Below are positions 1 through 9,384 of a stretch of 64,000 bases of DNA, one piece after another. A model generated the notes under the pieces. That model made no database searches. It saw only the letters and a program-made list of their open reading frames with translations, and was not told the origin of the DNA. The first letter of the stretch is position 1. Every line of letters begins with the position of its first letter. Location: assembly GCA_903884655.1 (NCBI GenBank), contig CAISFO010000033.1, forward strand, positions 1-64,000. Reading direction: 5' to 3'. The DNA comes from an uncultured Holophagaceae bacterium (GTDB lineage Bacteria; Acidobacteriota; Holophagae; Holophagales; Holophagaceae). A program made the position numbers and the translations under genes.

Positions 1-874
<874 letters not shown>

Positions 875-915
875 GGGACCTCCTTGATGAGGATGGTTGG
901 GAACGAAAGAAGCTG

Positions 916-942
916 TTAGCACTCACCAACAGCGAGTGCCAA
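916..942. promoter_or_regulatory. CIRCE operator (HrcA binding site)
   Basis: TTAGCACTC at 916-924 and GAGTGCCAA at 934-942 are separated by exactly 9 bases, matching the CIRCE consensus TTAGCACTC-N9-GAGTGCTAA with one mismatch. It lies between the predicted groES promoter and start codon, the standard place for repression by HrcA and release on heat stress. hrcA itself is not in the window. Confidence 0.96.
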
Positions 943-943
943 C

Positions 944-972
944 AGTCTTGCACCTGGCCTAAGGGCAGTCAA
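944..972 (-). promoter_or_regulatory. Sigma70-type promoter of groES-groEL
   Basis: On the minus strand TTGACT (-35, 967-972) and AAGACT (-10, 944-949) are separated by exactly 17 bases. The predicted transcription start falls just inside the CIRCE element, so bound HrcA would block initiation. Confidence 0.75.
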
Positions 973-1086
973 GCCAAATTCCTGATCAGGCGCCATAATC
1001 TTAGTTTAGATAATAAGATTTTCTTCCGATTACAATTTAATCTAGAAACCGACAACACCTCGCCAGTGGGGGTGTAGCCTCAATCT

Positions 1087-1785
1087 ATGGAAAACCTCGT
1101 CATTCTTCGCGATCTTCAGGCCACGCTGGACTATTTGGTGACCATCAACCGAGAGCTCTCGGCCCTTCCACCGGATTTGGCCGCCTTGGATGCCAGGGTC
1201 AAGGCGACCGAAAAGCAGATCGCCGAAAAGACCAAGGCTCTGGAGACTGCCCGTGCGCAGATCCAGGTCAAGTCGAAGGAGCTGACCCAGGCCCAGAAGG
1301 ACGAAGAGCGGGCCCGGGCCGCGGTGAAGACCACCAGCCAGAAGGTTCATTACACTGCCGCCATCCGCGAGCTGGACGAAAAGGAGCGCCTCAAGGCTTC
1401 TGTCTCCAAGCCCCTCAAGGCCCTTGAGTCCCTGGTGCTGACCCTGGAGGAGGCCCTTGCCTTCCTGGAGACCGAACGGGCGGCTGCCCAGGCCCAGTTC
1501 GATGAACTCCACGCGGTCTTCCTGGACGAACACGCCAACCAGGTCGAGGGCCGGAAGAAGCTTCTGTCTAAGAAGTCAACCCTGGAGGCCAAACTGACCG
1601 CCGCCGAGGTGACCCGCTTCCACCGCCTCGCAGGCGCCCGCCAAGGCCGGGCCGTGGTGCCTGTCGAGAATGGCGCCTGCTCGGGCTGCAATGTGAAGCT
1701 GCGCGGTCCCATCCTCTTCCAGCTGAAGGAGGGCAAGACGCTCCTCACCTGCGAGTCCTGCCAGCGGACCCTCTTCCTGCCGTGA
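1087..1785 (+). CDS. Zinc-ribbon coiled-coil protein (DUF164/CdsZ-like)
   Basis: A 232-residue cytoplasmic protein. Residues about 25-180 are charged heptad-like helix, typical of an antiparallel coiled-coil hairpin. The C-terminus holds a four-cysteine zinc ribbon (CSGCN near 197 and CESCQ near 222, followed by RTLFLP). This layout matches the widespread DUF164/zf-RING_7 family; its biochemical role is poorly known, with nucleic-acid or protein binding suggested. The upstream stretch 1000-1045 is strongly A+T-rich and is the likely promoter region, divergent from groES. The stop overlaps the start of the next gene, so the two are translationally coupled. Confidence 0.88.
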   Translation: MENLVILRDLQATLDYLVTINRELSALPPDLAALDARVKATEKQIAEKTKALETARAQIQVKSKELTQAQKDEERARAAVKTTSQKVHYTAAIRELDEKERLKASVSKPLKALESLVLTLEEALAFLETERAAAQAQFDELHAVFLDEHANQVEGRKKLLSKKSTLEAKLTAAEVTRFHRLAGARQGRAVVPVENGACSGCNVKLRGPILFQLKEGKTLLTCESCQRTLFLP

Positions 1786-2456
1786 ACCTGGCGGATCGCA
1801 TCGAGGGCCTGCGGGTCCGCATCCAGCGCGCCTGCAATTCAGCCGGTCGCGAACCTGCCAGCGTCGAGTTGCTGCCGGTGTCGAAGAAGCAGCCACTCCC
1901 TCTGATCCGCGAGGCGGCTGCCCTCGGGTTCACGCGGTTCGGGGAGAACTATGTCCAGGAGGGTTCGGACAAGGCCATGGCCTTGCCGAAGCTCGCCTTT
2001 GTCCTGCTGGGCCCCCTGCAACGGAACAAGGCCAGGCCAGCCCTTGAGCATTTCTCCGAAATCCAGAGCCTCGACCGTCCCGAGCTCGTCCTGAGGCTGC
2101 GCCACCTCGCGGAGGAGCTGGACCTGGTTCGCCCCATCTGGATCCAGGTGGACCTCTGGGACGAAGCCACCAAATTGGGAGGCTGCAGCGAGTCGGATCT
2201 CCCCGCGCTGCTCTCAGCTCTGGATGGGGATGCCCGGCTTCCCCTGCGCGGGCTCATGGCCATTCCGCCGCCCGAGGATGGGAGCGCCTTCGCCCACCTG
2301 GCGAGCCTGCGGGACAGGCTGCAGCAGGAACTCGGCCAGTCCCTGCGCCTGAGCATGGGCATGAGCAGCGACCTCGATGCCGCCATCGCGGCGGGTTCCG
2401 ACCAGATCCGCATCGGCACGGCCTTTTTCGGAGAACGGACCTACCCTGCCCGATGA
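1782..2456 (+). CDS. YggS/PLPBP-family pyridoxal-phosphate homeostasis protein
   Basis: Single-domain PLP-binding alanine-racemase-fold protein involved in vitamin B6 and amino/keto-acid homeostasis, with no known catalysis. The 224 residues contain the family landmarks: ELLPVSKKQPL (PLP lysine region), FGENYVQEGSDKA, the PLQRNKARPAL segment and the C-terminal phosphate-binding stretch LSMGMSSDLDAAIAAGSDQIRIGTAFFG (split here as LSMGMSSDLDAAIAAG and SDQIRIGTAFFG). The start is a GTG at 1782 overlapping the preceding TGA. It is close to the usual length of about 230 residues. Confidence 0.93.
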   Translation: MNLADRIEGLRVRIQRACNSAGREPASVELLPVSKKQPLPLIREAAALGFTRFGENYVQEGSDKAMALPKLAFVLLGPLQRNKARPALEHFSEIQSLDRPELVLRLRHLAEELDLVRPIWIQVDLWDEATKLGGCSESDLPALLSALDGDARLPLRGLMAIPPPEDGSAFAHLASLRDRLQQELGQSLRLSMGMSSDLDAAIAAGSDQIRIGTAFFGERTYPAR

Positions 2457-2580
2457 TCTCGCCGTACCGCCAAGCTGACGCTTTGTGGTGAGGAAAGATG
2501 AAAGGATGTCCTCCCACACGGCATGTCCTGGTATCGGGCCCTGTCGAGGCCAGCCCTTCACCAGACATGCCGGAGGCACC

Positions 2581-4014
2581 ATGCGACCCACCCTTCTCAT
2601 CGCCGCTTTGCCCGCCCTGCTCGTGGCCCAGGAGACCCCCACGACACTGAAGGACCAGAAGGCCCTGGCCCTGACCATCTACAACGAGAACCTGGCCCTG
2701 GTGAAGGACAACCGGGAGGTGTGGCTGCCCAAGGGAGAAGCCCGCCTGGCCTTCCAGGAGGTCTCTGCCCAGATCCGGCCCGAGACGGCCCTCCTGCGGA
2801 ACCTCACCCACCCGAAGGACTTCTGGGTGGCGGAACAGAACTTCGACTTCGACCTGCTCACGCCCCAGAAACTCCTGGAGAAGTACGTGGGCGAAAAGGT
2901 GACGGTGGTGAGAACCATACCCAATGCCGAGGGTGCCGGGTCCAGGGAGCTCCGGGAGGAAGCCATCGTGTTGGCCACGAATGGTGGAACGGTGCTGCAA
3001 TTCGCCGACCGCATCGAGACCAGCGCCCCGGGCCGCCTTGTGTTCCCGAAGGTGCCAGGCAACCTGCGGGCCCGTCCCACGCTCGTCATCAGCCTCAACA
3101 GCGGTACCGAGAAGGCCCAGCAGCTGGAGCTGAGCTACCTGACCGGGGGACTCTCCTGGCGCGCCGACTATGTGGCCAACCTGTCCCCCGACGAGAAGGT
3201 GCTGGACCTCAGCGGCTGGGTGACGCTCACCAATCAGAGTGGTGCCGCCTATCCCAATGCCAGGCTGCAACTGGTAGCCGGGGACGTGAACCGGGCCCGG
3301 GAACCCCGTCGGGACCTGGTCGCCGGAGCTGTCATGTCCGAAATGAGGAAGAAAGCCGCTGCTCCACAGATGGCCGAGGAAAGCCTGTTCGAGTATCACC
3401 TGTACACGCTGGATCGTCCCACCACCTTGGCCGTAAACCAGACCAAGCAGGTGGCCCTGCTCAGCGCCAGTGCCGTGCCAGCCCGCAAGGAGTACCTGCT
3501 GCAGGGCCAGAGCTACTACTACTCGGGCAGCTACGGCGAGCTGGGCGACAAGCAGAAGGTGGGTGTCTTCATGGAATTCGACAACAAGGAGCCGAGCCAC
3601 CTCGGCATGCCGCTGCCCAAGGGCGTCATCCGCGTCTACAAGCGCGACAGTGAGGGGCGGGCCCAGTTCGTGGGCGAAGACCACGTGGACCATACCCCAA
3701 AGAACGAGACCGTTCGCCTCAAGCTGGGCGACGCCTTCGATGTCACCGCGAGGCGGAAGCAGACGGACTTCAAGAGCCTGGGCCGCCAGGGAAAATTCAG
3801 CAACGTACACGAATCGGCCTTCGAGGTGGAGCTGAAGAACGCCAAGAAGGAACCTATCATCGTGAGCCTGCTGGAACCCATGCCCGGCGACTGGGAGGTG
3901 CTGCAAAGCAGCCACGCCTTTACCAAGGAAGCCTCTGGCACGGCCCGCTTCAAGGTCATGGTGCCAGCGGAAGGCAGCGCCACGCTGACTTATCGGGTGC
4001 GGGTGAAGTGGTAG
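2581..4014 (+). CDS. Secreted DUF4139 domain protein
   Basis: A 477-residue exported protein of unknown function. The start at 2581 is favoured because GGAGG lies upstream and because MRPTLLIAALPALLVAQ is a clear short signal peptide; a longer in-frame version from 2485 would bury it. The mature part begins with the TIYNENLALVKDNREVWLP strand pattern and the core (SYLTGGLSWRADYVANL, then LDLSGWVTLTNQSG) is diagnostic of DUF4139, a beta-rich domain found in secreted or outer-surface proteins. It ends with a beta-sandwich-like region. It precedes the Bat-type operon but is separated by about 150 bp. Confidence 0.85.
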   Translation: MRPTLLIAALPALLVAQETPTTLKDQKALALTIYNENLALVKDNREVWLPKGEARLAFQEVSAQIRPETALLRNLTHPKDFWVAEQNFDFDLLTPQKLLEKYVGEKVTVVRTIPNAEGAGSRELREEAIVLATNGGTVLQFADRIETSAPGRLVFPKVPGNLRARPTLVISLNSGTEKAQQLELSYLTGGLSWRADYVANLSPDEKVLDLSGWVTLTNQSGAAYPNARLQLVAGDVNRAREPRRDLVAGAVMSEMRKKAAAPQMAEESLFEYHLYTLDRPTTLAVNQTKQVALLSASAVPARKEYLLQGQSYYYSGSYGELGDKQKVGVFMEFDNKEPSHLGMPLPKGVIRVYKRDSEGRAQFVGEDHVDHTPKNETVRLKLGDAFDVTARRKQTDFKSLGRQGKFSNVHESAFEVELKNAKKEPIIVSLLEPMPGDWEVLQSSHAFTKEASGTARFKVMVPAEGSATLTYRVRVKW

Positions 4015-4165
4015 GGACAGTCCTCAGCCTTCATGTGCGGCTCGGTGCAGGGTGGCCGCTCAAAGCAGAACGGCTCAAAGGCAAAGAGGAGACGCGGATG
4101 AAGGCCGCCACCAGACGGACGAAGGACCGGGGACTCAGGGCTGAATTCCGCCATACTGACCACCC

Positions 4166-4930
4166 ATGCCCCTTCCCGCCCGCTTCCTCGCCCGCCTGCG
4201 GCGCCTGCCGCTGCGACTGCGCGGGCGGCTGGGCGGAGGCACTGAAGGCCTGCATCCATCCAAGATCAAGGGCGCCGGCCTCACCTTCGTGGAAAACCGG
4301 CCCTATGTGCCCGGCGACGATCCGCGCTTCATCAACTGGCCGCTGACCGCCCGAACGGGCGAACCGATCATGAAGCGCTTCGAGAGCAGCCGTGATCTGG
4401 TGCTCTGGCTGGTGGTGGATCCCTCGCCCTCCATGTTCCTGGGTGACCCTGTGTCGCCCCTTCGCTGGGCCCTGGAGCTCTGCGGCGCGGCCGTGGCCAC
4501 CCTGCAGGCCACGGGGGACCGGCTCGGGCTGATCGTGCCCGGCGACAGCCGCACGCCCGCCTTACGCATCGCCCCCAAGCGGGGCCGCATCCACGGCCTG
4601 CGCATCCTGGAGACCCTCGCGGAACGGGGCCCTTCCATCCCCACCGAGGCCTCCTGGCGGGAGGCCATGGGTCACTGGGGCGAGCATGGCAAGGGGCACC
4701 GGCTCTGGCTCTTCAGCAATGGAGCGGGCCTGCAGGGTCTGGCTCCGCTCCTCAAGCCGCTGGCCACCCGGCACCGGCTGGTGTGGTTCCAACCCGAGCA
4801 CCCCTCGGACCGCCATGGCATGACCTGGCCCGAACCGGGCTTCTCCGCGGCCATCGAGCGGCAGCGCTGGGACCTCATGGACGACCCGGTGGTGAAACTG
4901 AACGGGTGGCTGCGGGCCGGAGGCGCCTGA
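4166..4930 (+). CDS. DUF58 domain protein, first gene of Bat-type operon
   Basis: A 254-residue cytoplasmic protein with the DUF58 signature YVPGDDPRFINW (residues about 46-57; the usual final D of IDW is N) followed by a von Willebrand-A-like fold (VDPSPSMF near 91). DUF58 proteins accompany MoxR ATPases and VWA proteins in aerotolerance (Bat) clusters and are thought to help assemble envelope complexes. The stop overlaps the next start (TGATG), indicating one operon to 8221. No MoxR ATPase gene is visible next to it, which is unusual. Confidence 0.87.
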   Translation: MPLPARFLARLRRLPLRLRGRLGGGTEGLHPSKIKGAGLTFVENRPYVPGDDPRFINWPLTARTGEPIMKRFESSRDLVLWLVVDPSPSMFLGDPVSPLRWALELCGAAVATLQATGDRLGLIVPGDSRTPALRIAPKRGRIHGLRILETLAERGPSIPTEASWREAMGHWGEHGKGHRLWLFSNGAGLQGLAPLLKPLATRHRLVWFQPEHPSDRHGMTWPEPGFSAAIERQRWDLMDDPVVKLNGWLRAGGA

Positions 4931-5766
4931 TGGCGGTGCGAATCTCCAGTCATTGGTGCTGGCTCGGAGGCTCCAGGCAACGTCCGAGCGCGGGAAAGAC
5001 GGGCCTTCTGCTGCTCCTGGGGGCGCTCTTCGCAGGTGCCGCCCCCACCTGGAATTCCCCTACCGGGTTGAAGCTTGGGGAGCTGCAGGTCCTGGAGCTT
5101 CGCGAGGACGATCCTCTTAAACCCGCCCTGCCCCGGCCGACGGTGGAGGACCACCTGGGGCCCCTGCGGCTGCGCGCCATGGAACCCCTGCCGGATGGCC
5201 ACGGCTGGCGTTTCCAGGTTCAGGCGCTGGAACCTGGGATCGCCATGATTCCGGCCCTCGACCTGGGCAACGGCCAGCGCAGCCCTGAACTTCGCCTCGA
5301 GGTTCCACGCAGCGTTCCCTACGGCGGACCCTGGGTGGGCTTCGGCGGCGGCAACGAGGATCTGCTTCCGGCCATCCCCTTTCCCTGGGGCTGGGCGAGC
5401 CTGCTCCTGGTGCCCCCGCTGGGCCTGGCCGCCTGGGGGATCCACCGCTGGCGCTTGGGCGCCGACAGACGTCACCTGCACCAGGCTCTCCTCGCCTTCC
5501 GGCGCCAGTGGCCGCCCAGGGACCGGGAGCGGGCCACCCTCGATCGTCTCCATCAGCTTGGGCGGGAGCTGCTGGCGGCCCGCTTTGGTGAAGTCGCCCG
5601 CACCTGGGGTCCGGCAGAGTTCCAGGCCCGCAAGCTGGGGCCCTGGGCCGAGTGGGCGCAGAGCCTGGATGCCGCCCGATTCGGCTTCAGCGAGCCCCCC
5701 TTTCCCGCCCTGGAACCTCTGGTTTCAGCCCTGGAAGAGCGCCCTCCTGGCCGGGGCCAGTCGTGA
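4930..5766 (+). CDS. Bat-operon membrane protein (BatD-like position, family uncertain)
   Basis: A 278-residue protein. There is an N-terminal hydrophobic signal segment (LLLLLGALFAGAA near residues 25-38), a beta-rich extracytoplasmic region, a second membrane segment (WASLLLVPPLGLAAWGI near 155-171) and an Arg-rich cytoplasmic tail. Similar architectures occupy the BatD/DUF4381 slot of Bat clusters, but I see no diagnostic motif. The start at 4930 overlaps the DUF58 stop; the stop overlaps the GTG start of the BatA-like gene, so translation is coupled at both ends. Confidence 0.7.
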   Translation: MAVRISSHWCWLGGSRQRPSAGKTGLLLLLGALFAGAAPTWNSPTGLKLGELQVLELREDDPLKPALPRPTVEDHLGPLRLRAMEPLPDGHGWRFQVQALEPGIAMIPALDLGNGQRSPELRLEVPRSVPYGGPWVGFGGGNEDLLPAIPFPWGWASLLLVPPLGLAAWGIHRWRLGADRRHLHQALLAFRRQWPPRDRERATLDRLHQLGRELLAARFGEVARTWGPAEFQARKLGPWAEWAQSLDAARFGFSEPPFPALEPLVSALEERPPGRGQS

Positions 5767-6719
5767 TCGCGCTTCGCCACCCCCTCCTGCTGCTGGTGGC
5801 CATGCCGCTGGTCCTCTGGTCCTGGCGGGTCATCTACCGCTGGGGAATCCCCGCTTCCCGCCCCGCCAGTGCCCTGGCTCGACACAGCTCCCATTGGATC
5901 CCCGTGCTGCTTGCTCTGGCCCTCGCCCTTGCCGCCGCCGGGCCGGAGTGGCGCTCGCCGATCCGCGGCATGGCACCCGTGGTGGATTTCGCCGTGGTCA
6001 TGGATGGCAGCAGCAGCATGCGCATCTTCGACAAGCCTGATGAGGACCGCTGGCACGCCGCCCGCCGAACCCTTGCGCAATTTGTCCTGCGGCGACCCGA
6101 CGACCGCTTCGCCCTCATCCTCTTTAGTGCCCATCCCGTGACCCTGAGTCCCCTCACCTCGGATCATTCGCGGCTGCTGCGCATGCTGGCCCGACTGGAT
6201 CTGGATAGCCGCGACGACGGCACGGCCATCGGCTCAGCCCTCATGACCGCGGTGCGCCGCCTGGAAGACAGCCCGGCCCGCAGTCGCGTGATCCTGCTGC
6301 TCACCGACGGTGTGCAGAACCGGGGCCGGGTCACTCCTCAGGAGGCCGCCGAAGAGGCCCAGCGCAACGGCATCCGCATTCATGCCGTGGCCATGGGCAC
6401 CGATGGCGAGAGCCTCGTGCCCTTGGAAGGGGGCGGCTTCGCTCGGCTCCATGTGGAAGTGGACCACACCACCCTCCAGCAGGTGGCTCACCTCACCGGC
6501 GGCGAATCCTTCAATGCCGAGGATCCAGGCGGTCTTGCCCGGAGCCTGGCTTCGGTGGACCAGCTGGAAAAGACCCTCCTGCCCGTGGACCCGCCCACGG
6601 AAGGCCGGTCCCTGGCCGGCTGGTGCCTGCTGGCGGCGGCCCTGTTCGCCCTTCCCCTCGCCGGCGACCTGGCTTTCAAGCGCGGCCAGCCCCGACCTGC
6701 CTGGGTGGAGGGACCATGA
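5763..6719 (+). CDS. BatA-like von Willebrand factor A membrane protein
   Basis: A 318-residue protein with two N-terminal membrane segments (LLLLVAMPLVLWSW and WIPVLLALALALAAAG), a VWA domain from about residue 75 with a MIDAS-type metal site (VVMDGSSSM; conserved LLTDGVQNRG strand-loop near 180), and a C-terminal membrane segment before residue 305. The arrangement is that of BatA. The GTG start at 5763 overlaps the upstream TGA. Bat proteins are linked to oxidative stress or envelope-complex assembly in other bacteria; that role is by family only. Confidence 0.86.
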   Translation: MIALRHPLLLLVAMPLVLWSWRVIYRWGIPASRPASALARHSSHWIPVLLALALALAAAGPEWRSPIRGMAPVVDFAVVMDGSSSMRIFDKPDEDRWHAARRTLAQFVLRRPDDRFALILFSAHPVTLSPLTSDHSRLLRMLARLDLDSRDDGTAIGSALMTAVRRLEDSPARSRVILLLTDGVQNRGRVTPQEAAEEAQRNGIRIHAVAMGTDGESLVPLEGGGFARLHVEVDHTTLQQVAHLTGGESFNAEDPGGLARSLASVDQLEKTLLPVDPPTEGRSLAGWCLLAAALFALPLAGDLAFKRGQPRPAWVEGP

Positions 6720-8221
6720 ACCTGCCCTTCTCCCATCCCTGGATCCTGGTGCCTGCGGGGGTGGGGGTCCTGGTGTTGCTCCTGCTGGCTTTGCGCGCCC
6801 ATCTCAGGCCAGGATTGGGCGTGCAGGTGGTGGGCCAGCGTCCAATCTGGCAGGGCATGGGCATGGCCCTGCTGGTCGCGGGCCTCGGGCTTGGCCTGGC
6901 GGAACCCCGCTGGGGCCTGCCCGAGTTCCCTCGACTCACGGTGCACGTGGTACTGGATGCCAGCCGTTCCATGACAGTGCCGGATGTGGCAGGCCGAACT
7001 CGCTGGGAGGCCGCGGTGGCCACCCTCGACCGCATCTGGTCCCGGCCCCAATCCGGCCTGCGGTGGAGCCTGGACCTGATTACAGGGGATGCCACTCCCG
7101 TCCAGCCTCCGGGCGAGGACCGCTCGCTGCTGCGCGAGGCGCTGAGGGCCGTGGCACCCGGCGAAGTGGGTTCCCCCGGCACCAGCCTCGGGCGTGGCCT
7201 GCCGCAGGTGGCCGCCCAGGTAGAGGCGGACCTGCCGGCGGTGATCCTCCTCCTGAGCGATGGCGAAGAGACCTGGGAGGCTCCGGAAGAGGCCTTGAAC
7301 CGCGCCGTCACACCGTTGAAGAAGGGGCGGATCCCGGTCTGCGTCTTGGCCTTCGGGGATGGCCAGCCCCATTCCGTTCCGCCCGGCCCAGGGGCCACGG
7401 CCAGAGGCGCGGAGCCTTTGGTCAGCACCGCCCATCCGGAGTTCCTGACCCGCCTGGCCGAGGCCACCGGTGGACAGGTATTCAGGGATGGTGAGGACGC
7501 GGCCGCAGGGCTTCAGGCCCTGGCCGCCGGAAGGCTGCCTCTGCCAGCCAGCCGCTCCCTGCAGCCCGCCCACCCGGAGGTGGGGGCTGGGCTGGCTCTG
7601 ATTGGACTCATGGTGTGGCTGGCCTCGGCGGGAAAACCCCTCACCAAGTGGCGCCCCATCCTGCTCTTCGTAGCGGGTCTGGCGATGCCCCTTGCTGGGC
7701 AGACTCCTGGCACGGGCTGGGCACCAGCGGGTGTGAAGGCCTGGCTGGCGCAGAGGGCCCTCGAGGGTGGCGATCTGGCCGGAGCCCGTCGCTGGCGCCC
7801 CGCAGATGCCAAGCCCGCCCATGTGCTGCTGGCGGCCCAGATTGACCTGCGGACGGGATTCCCCGAGGATGCCTTGAAGGTCCTCTCGCCCCTGGTGGGC
7901 CAGGGCTCCCCCAGACCTGTTCCAGCCTGGCGCGCTCCAGCCTTGCTGTTGGCCTCCCGGGCCTACAAGGAAACCCAGCGCCCCACCGAGGCCAGGGCGC
8001 TACTGGAGCGGCTGCTGCTGGAGCAGCCGGGCCAACCAGAAGCCACCCACGACCTGCAGACTCTGGTGCAGGACGCCACGCCGCCGCCACCCAATCCCAA
8101 GAAGCCGCCACCCCCACCGCCACCCCGTCCCAGCATGGGCGCCCAGCAGGACGAACTGGAGGGCCTCAGGCAGCGGCTGCCCAAGCCGCCCCAGACGCCG
8201 GCTGGGGTGAAGGACCTCTAG
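6716..8221 (+). CDS. BatB-BatC-like fusion: VWA domain plus TPR region and proline-rich tail
   Basis: A 501-residue protein. It opens with two membrane segments, then a VWA domain with MIDAS motif (VVLDASRSM near residue 80, LLSDGEETW near 178). Two more hydrophobic segments (LALIGLMVWLASAG, ILLFVAGLAMPLAG) precede a C-terminal helical repeat region with TPR-like pairs (AHVLLAAQIDLRTGFPEDAL; ALLLASRAYKETQRPTEAR). The end is a proline-rich stretch (PPPPNPKKPPPPPPPRP) and a short charged tail. BatB and BatC are separate genes in many genomes; here the TPR part appears joined to the VWA protein. Last gene of the operon. Confidence 0.82.
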   Translation: MNLPFSHPWILVPAGVGVLVLLLLALRAHLRPGLGVQVVGQRPIWQGMGMALLVAGLGLGLAEPRWGLPEFPRLTVHVVLDASRSMTVPDVAGRTRWEAAVATLDRIWSRPQSGLRWSLDLITGDATPVQPPGEDRSLLREALRAVAPGEVGSPGTSLGRGLPQVAAQVEADLPAVILLLSDGEETWEAPEEALNRAVTPLKKGRIPVCVLAFGDGQPHSVPPGPGATARGAEPLVSTAHPEFLTRLAEATGGQVFRDGEDAAAGLQALAAGRLPLPASRSLQPAHPEVGAGLALIGLMVWLASAGKPLTKWRPILLFVAGLAMPLAGQTPGTGWAPAGVKAWLAQRALEGGDLAGARRWRPADAKPAHVLLAAQIDLRTGFPEDALKVLSPLVGQGSPRPVPAWRAPALLLASRAYKETQRPTEARALLERLLLEQPGQPEATHDLQTLVQDATPPPPNPKKPPPPPPPRPSMGAQQDELEGLRQRLPKPPQTPAGVKDL

Positions 8222-8228
8222 GCTCCAG

Positions 8229-8636
8229 CTATTTCGTGTTCAACCAGGCCGCGAACTCGGCGCCAGTGCGGAACATGCCAACCTGGCGACGCACTTCCTT
8301 CCCCCCGGAATCGAGGATCACAAGCGTGGGGAAGGCTGTCAGCTTGAACGTTTCTGCCAGTTTGCTGCCCTCTGGCAATGGGGTCCGGTCCCTCTTTTCG
8401 ACGAGTGCCGAGAAGGGAACCACTTTGGCCAGGGCGGCCTGGCCCTCGGCGCTGGGGAACACGTTCTTCTGGAGGTATTGGCAGGGACCACACCATTCGG
8501 TCCAGAGGTCCATGAAGATGACCTTATTCTCGGCCTTGGCGCGCCGGAGGGCGGACTGGAAATCATGCTCCCAGCGGACGGGTCCCTGGGCGGCCAGCGG
8601 GGCGGCGATCAAGAGCAGTGCGACAAGTGGTTTCAT
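8229..8636 (-). CDS. Periplasmic thioredoxin-like protein
   Basis: A 135-residue exported thioredoxin-fold protein. The signal peptide is MKPLVALLLIAAPLAAQ, followed by a thioredoxin core with the active site WCGPC (near residue 49), the helix-following YLQKNVF and the cis-proline segment AFPTLVILD. It probably reduces or transfers disulfides in the periplasm. WCGPC is the reducing-thioredoxin type rather than the CPHC of DsbA. It converges on the Bat operon with 7 bp between stops and no evident terminator. Confidence 0.87.
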   Translation of the reverse strand: MKPLVALLLIAAPLAAQGPVRWEHDFQSALRRAKAENKVIFMDLWTEWCGPCQYLQKNVFPSAEGQAALAKVVPFSALVEKRDRTPLPEGSKLAETFKLTAFPTLVILDSGGKEVRRQVGMFRTGAEFAAWLNTK

Positions 8637-8800
8637 GCTGGGGCTCCAGGGTGGGGCGGGTTGACCGTTGAAGGTGAGATGGAAGGAACCGCGACTTTGT
8701 TCCAGGGTCCAGCATACCCAGGCTAATCCCGGGACCTGGGTTCCCGTAATCCCATGCGACCCGGCAAATGCCGAAGCCCATTTCTTCCAGGAGGCCGCCC

Positions 8801-9151
8801 ATGCGCGCCATCATGATTCCGCTGGCCCTGGCGGCCGGCCTCAGCCTTCCTTTGGCCGCGCAGAGTGCGCGGTTCATCAAGGTGGACATCGTCTCCAAGA
8901 ACCTGATGCAGCACCACACCAAGGAGAAGTCCGCTGACGGCCCCACGGAAGTCCACATCCGCCTGCCCATCAGCCTGGCCAAGGGCGTGCTCGACATGGC
9001 CGGCGACGGGGACATCAAGATCAACGGCGAAACCAAGAAGGGCATGAAGCCCGAAGCACTCCAGAAACTGTTGTCCGACGCAAAAGCGGGCGACCTGCTG
9101 CTGGAGATCACCACGGACAAGGGCGATCACGTCCGCGTCACCGTCGAGTAA
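8801..9151 (+). CDS. Small exported protein of unknown function
   Basis: A 116-residue protein with a signal peptide (MRAIMIPLALAAGLSLPLAAQ) and a charged mature domain of about 95 residues containing SLAKGVLDMAGDGDIKINGE and a C-terminal beta segment (LLEITTDKGDHVRVTVE). The start at 8801 follows CCAGGAGG; a start at 8768 would bury the signal peptide. I do not recognise the family. A strong terminator follows at 9177-9198, so it appears to be monocistronic. Confidence 0.7.
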   Translation: MRAIMIPLALAAGLSLPLAAQSARFIKVDIVSKNLMQHHTKEKSADGPTEVHIRLPISLAKGVLDMAGDGDIKINGETKKGMKPEALQKLLSDAKAGDLLLEITTDKGDHVRVTVE

Positions 9152-9176
9152 CCGGGAGCCCGGTCCGTGCAACTTC

Positions 9177-9203
9177 AAGCCCCGCCTCGGCGGGGCTTCT
9201 TCG
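9177..9203 (+). terminator. Rho-independent terminator
   Basis: Perfect 10 bp stem AAGCCCCGCC/GGCGGGGCTT (9177-9186 and 9189-9198) with a 2-base loop, followed by CTTCG. It ends the transcript of the small exported protein and stands immediately before the duplicated gene start at 9218. Confidence 0.8.
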
Positions 9204-9217
9204 TGTACGCTCAGCGG

Positions 9218-9284
9218 ATGGAATCCCTGACTGAACTCCGAGTCCGCTATGCCGAAACCGACTCCATGGGCATCGTCCACCACG
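9218..9284 (+). pseudogene. Truncated 5' copy of the downstream thioesterase gene (67 bp)
   Basis: These 67 bases begin exactly at an ATG and match 9385-9451, the first 22 codons of the intact thioesterase, at 65 of 67 positions. The frame encodes MESLTELRVRYAETDSMGIVHH and then runs into unrelated sequence and a stop. It is a partial duplication separated from the intact copy by a 100 bp hairpin-bearing element. Translation of a short peptide is possible but no function is implied. Confidence 0.85.
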
Positions 9285-9384
9285 GGGCCCCATCCGCGAT
9301 CGCAAGCGCAGCGCAGCGGGAGCGGGAGGACAGCGCAGTGCGCTGTCCGATCTGGGGCTAGTCAGAGTGGTGGATAATCCCAAT
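9285..9384. repeat. Hairpin element between duplicated gene starts (site A)
   Basis: A 100 bp segment inserted between the two copies of the thioesterase 5' end. It starts GGGCCCC, contains CGGGAGGA at 9323-9330, a perfect hairpin (GGACAGCGCA/TGCGCTGTCC, 9328-9337 and 9339-9348, one-base centre) and TCCGATC at 9346-9352, then GGGGC. The same words in the same order and with nearly the same spacing occur in the element at 56128-56269. It may also supply the new upstream region of the intact thioesterase. Confidence 0.75.

Noticed and set aside
2254..3915. A 553-codon minus-strand frame opposite the DUF4139 gene
   Set aside because: No recognised domain, and the plus strand has a signal peptide and the DUF4139 core.
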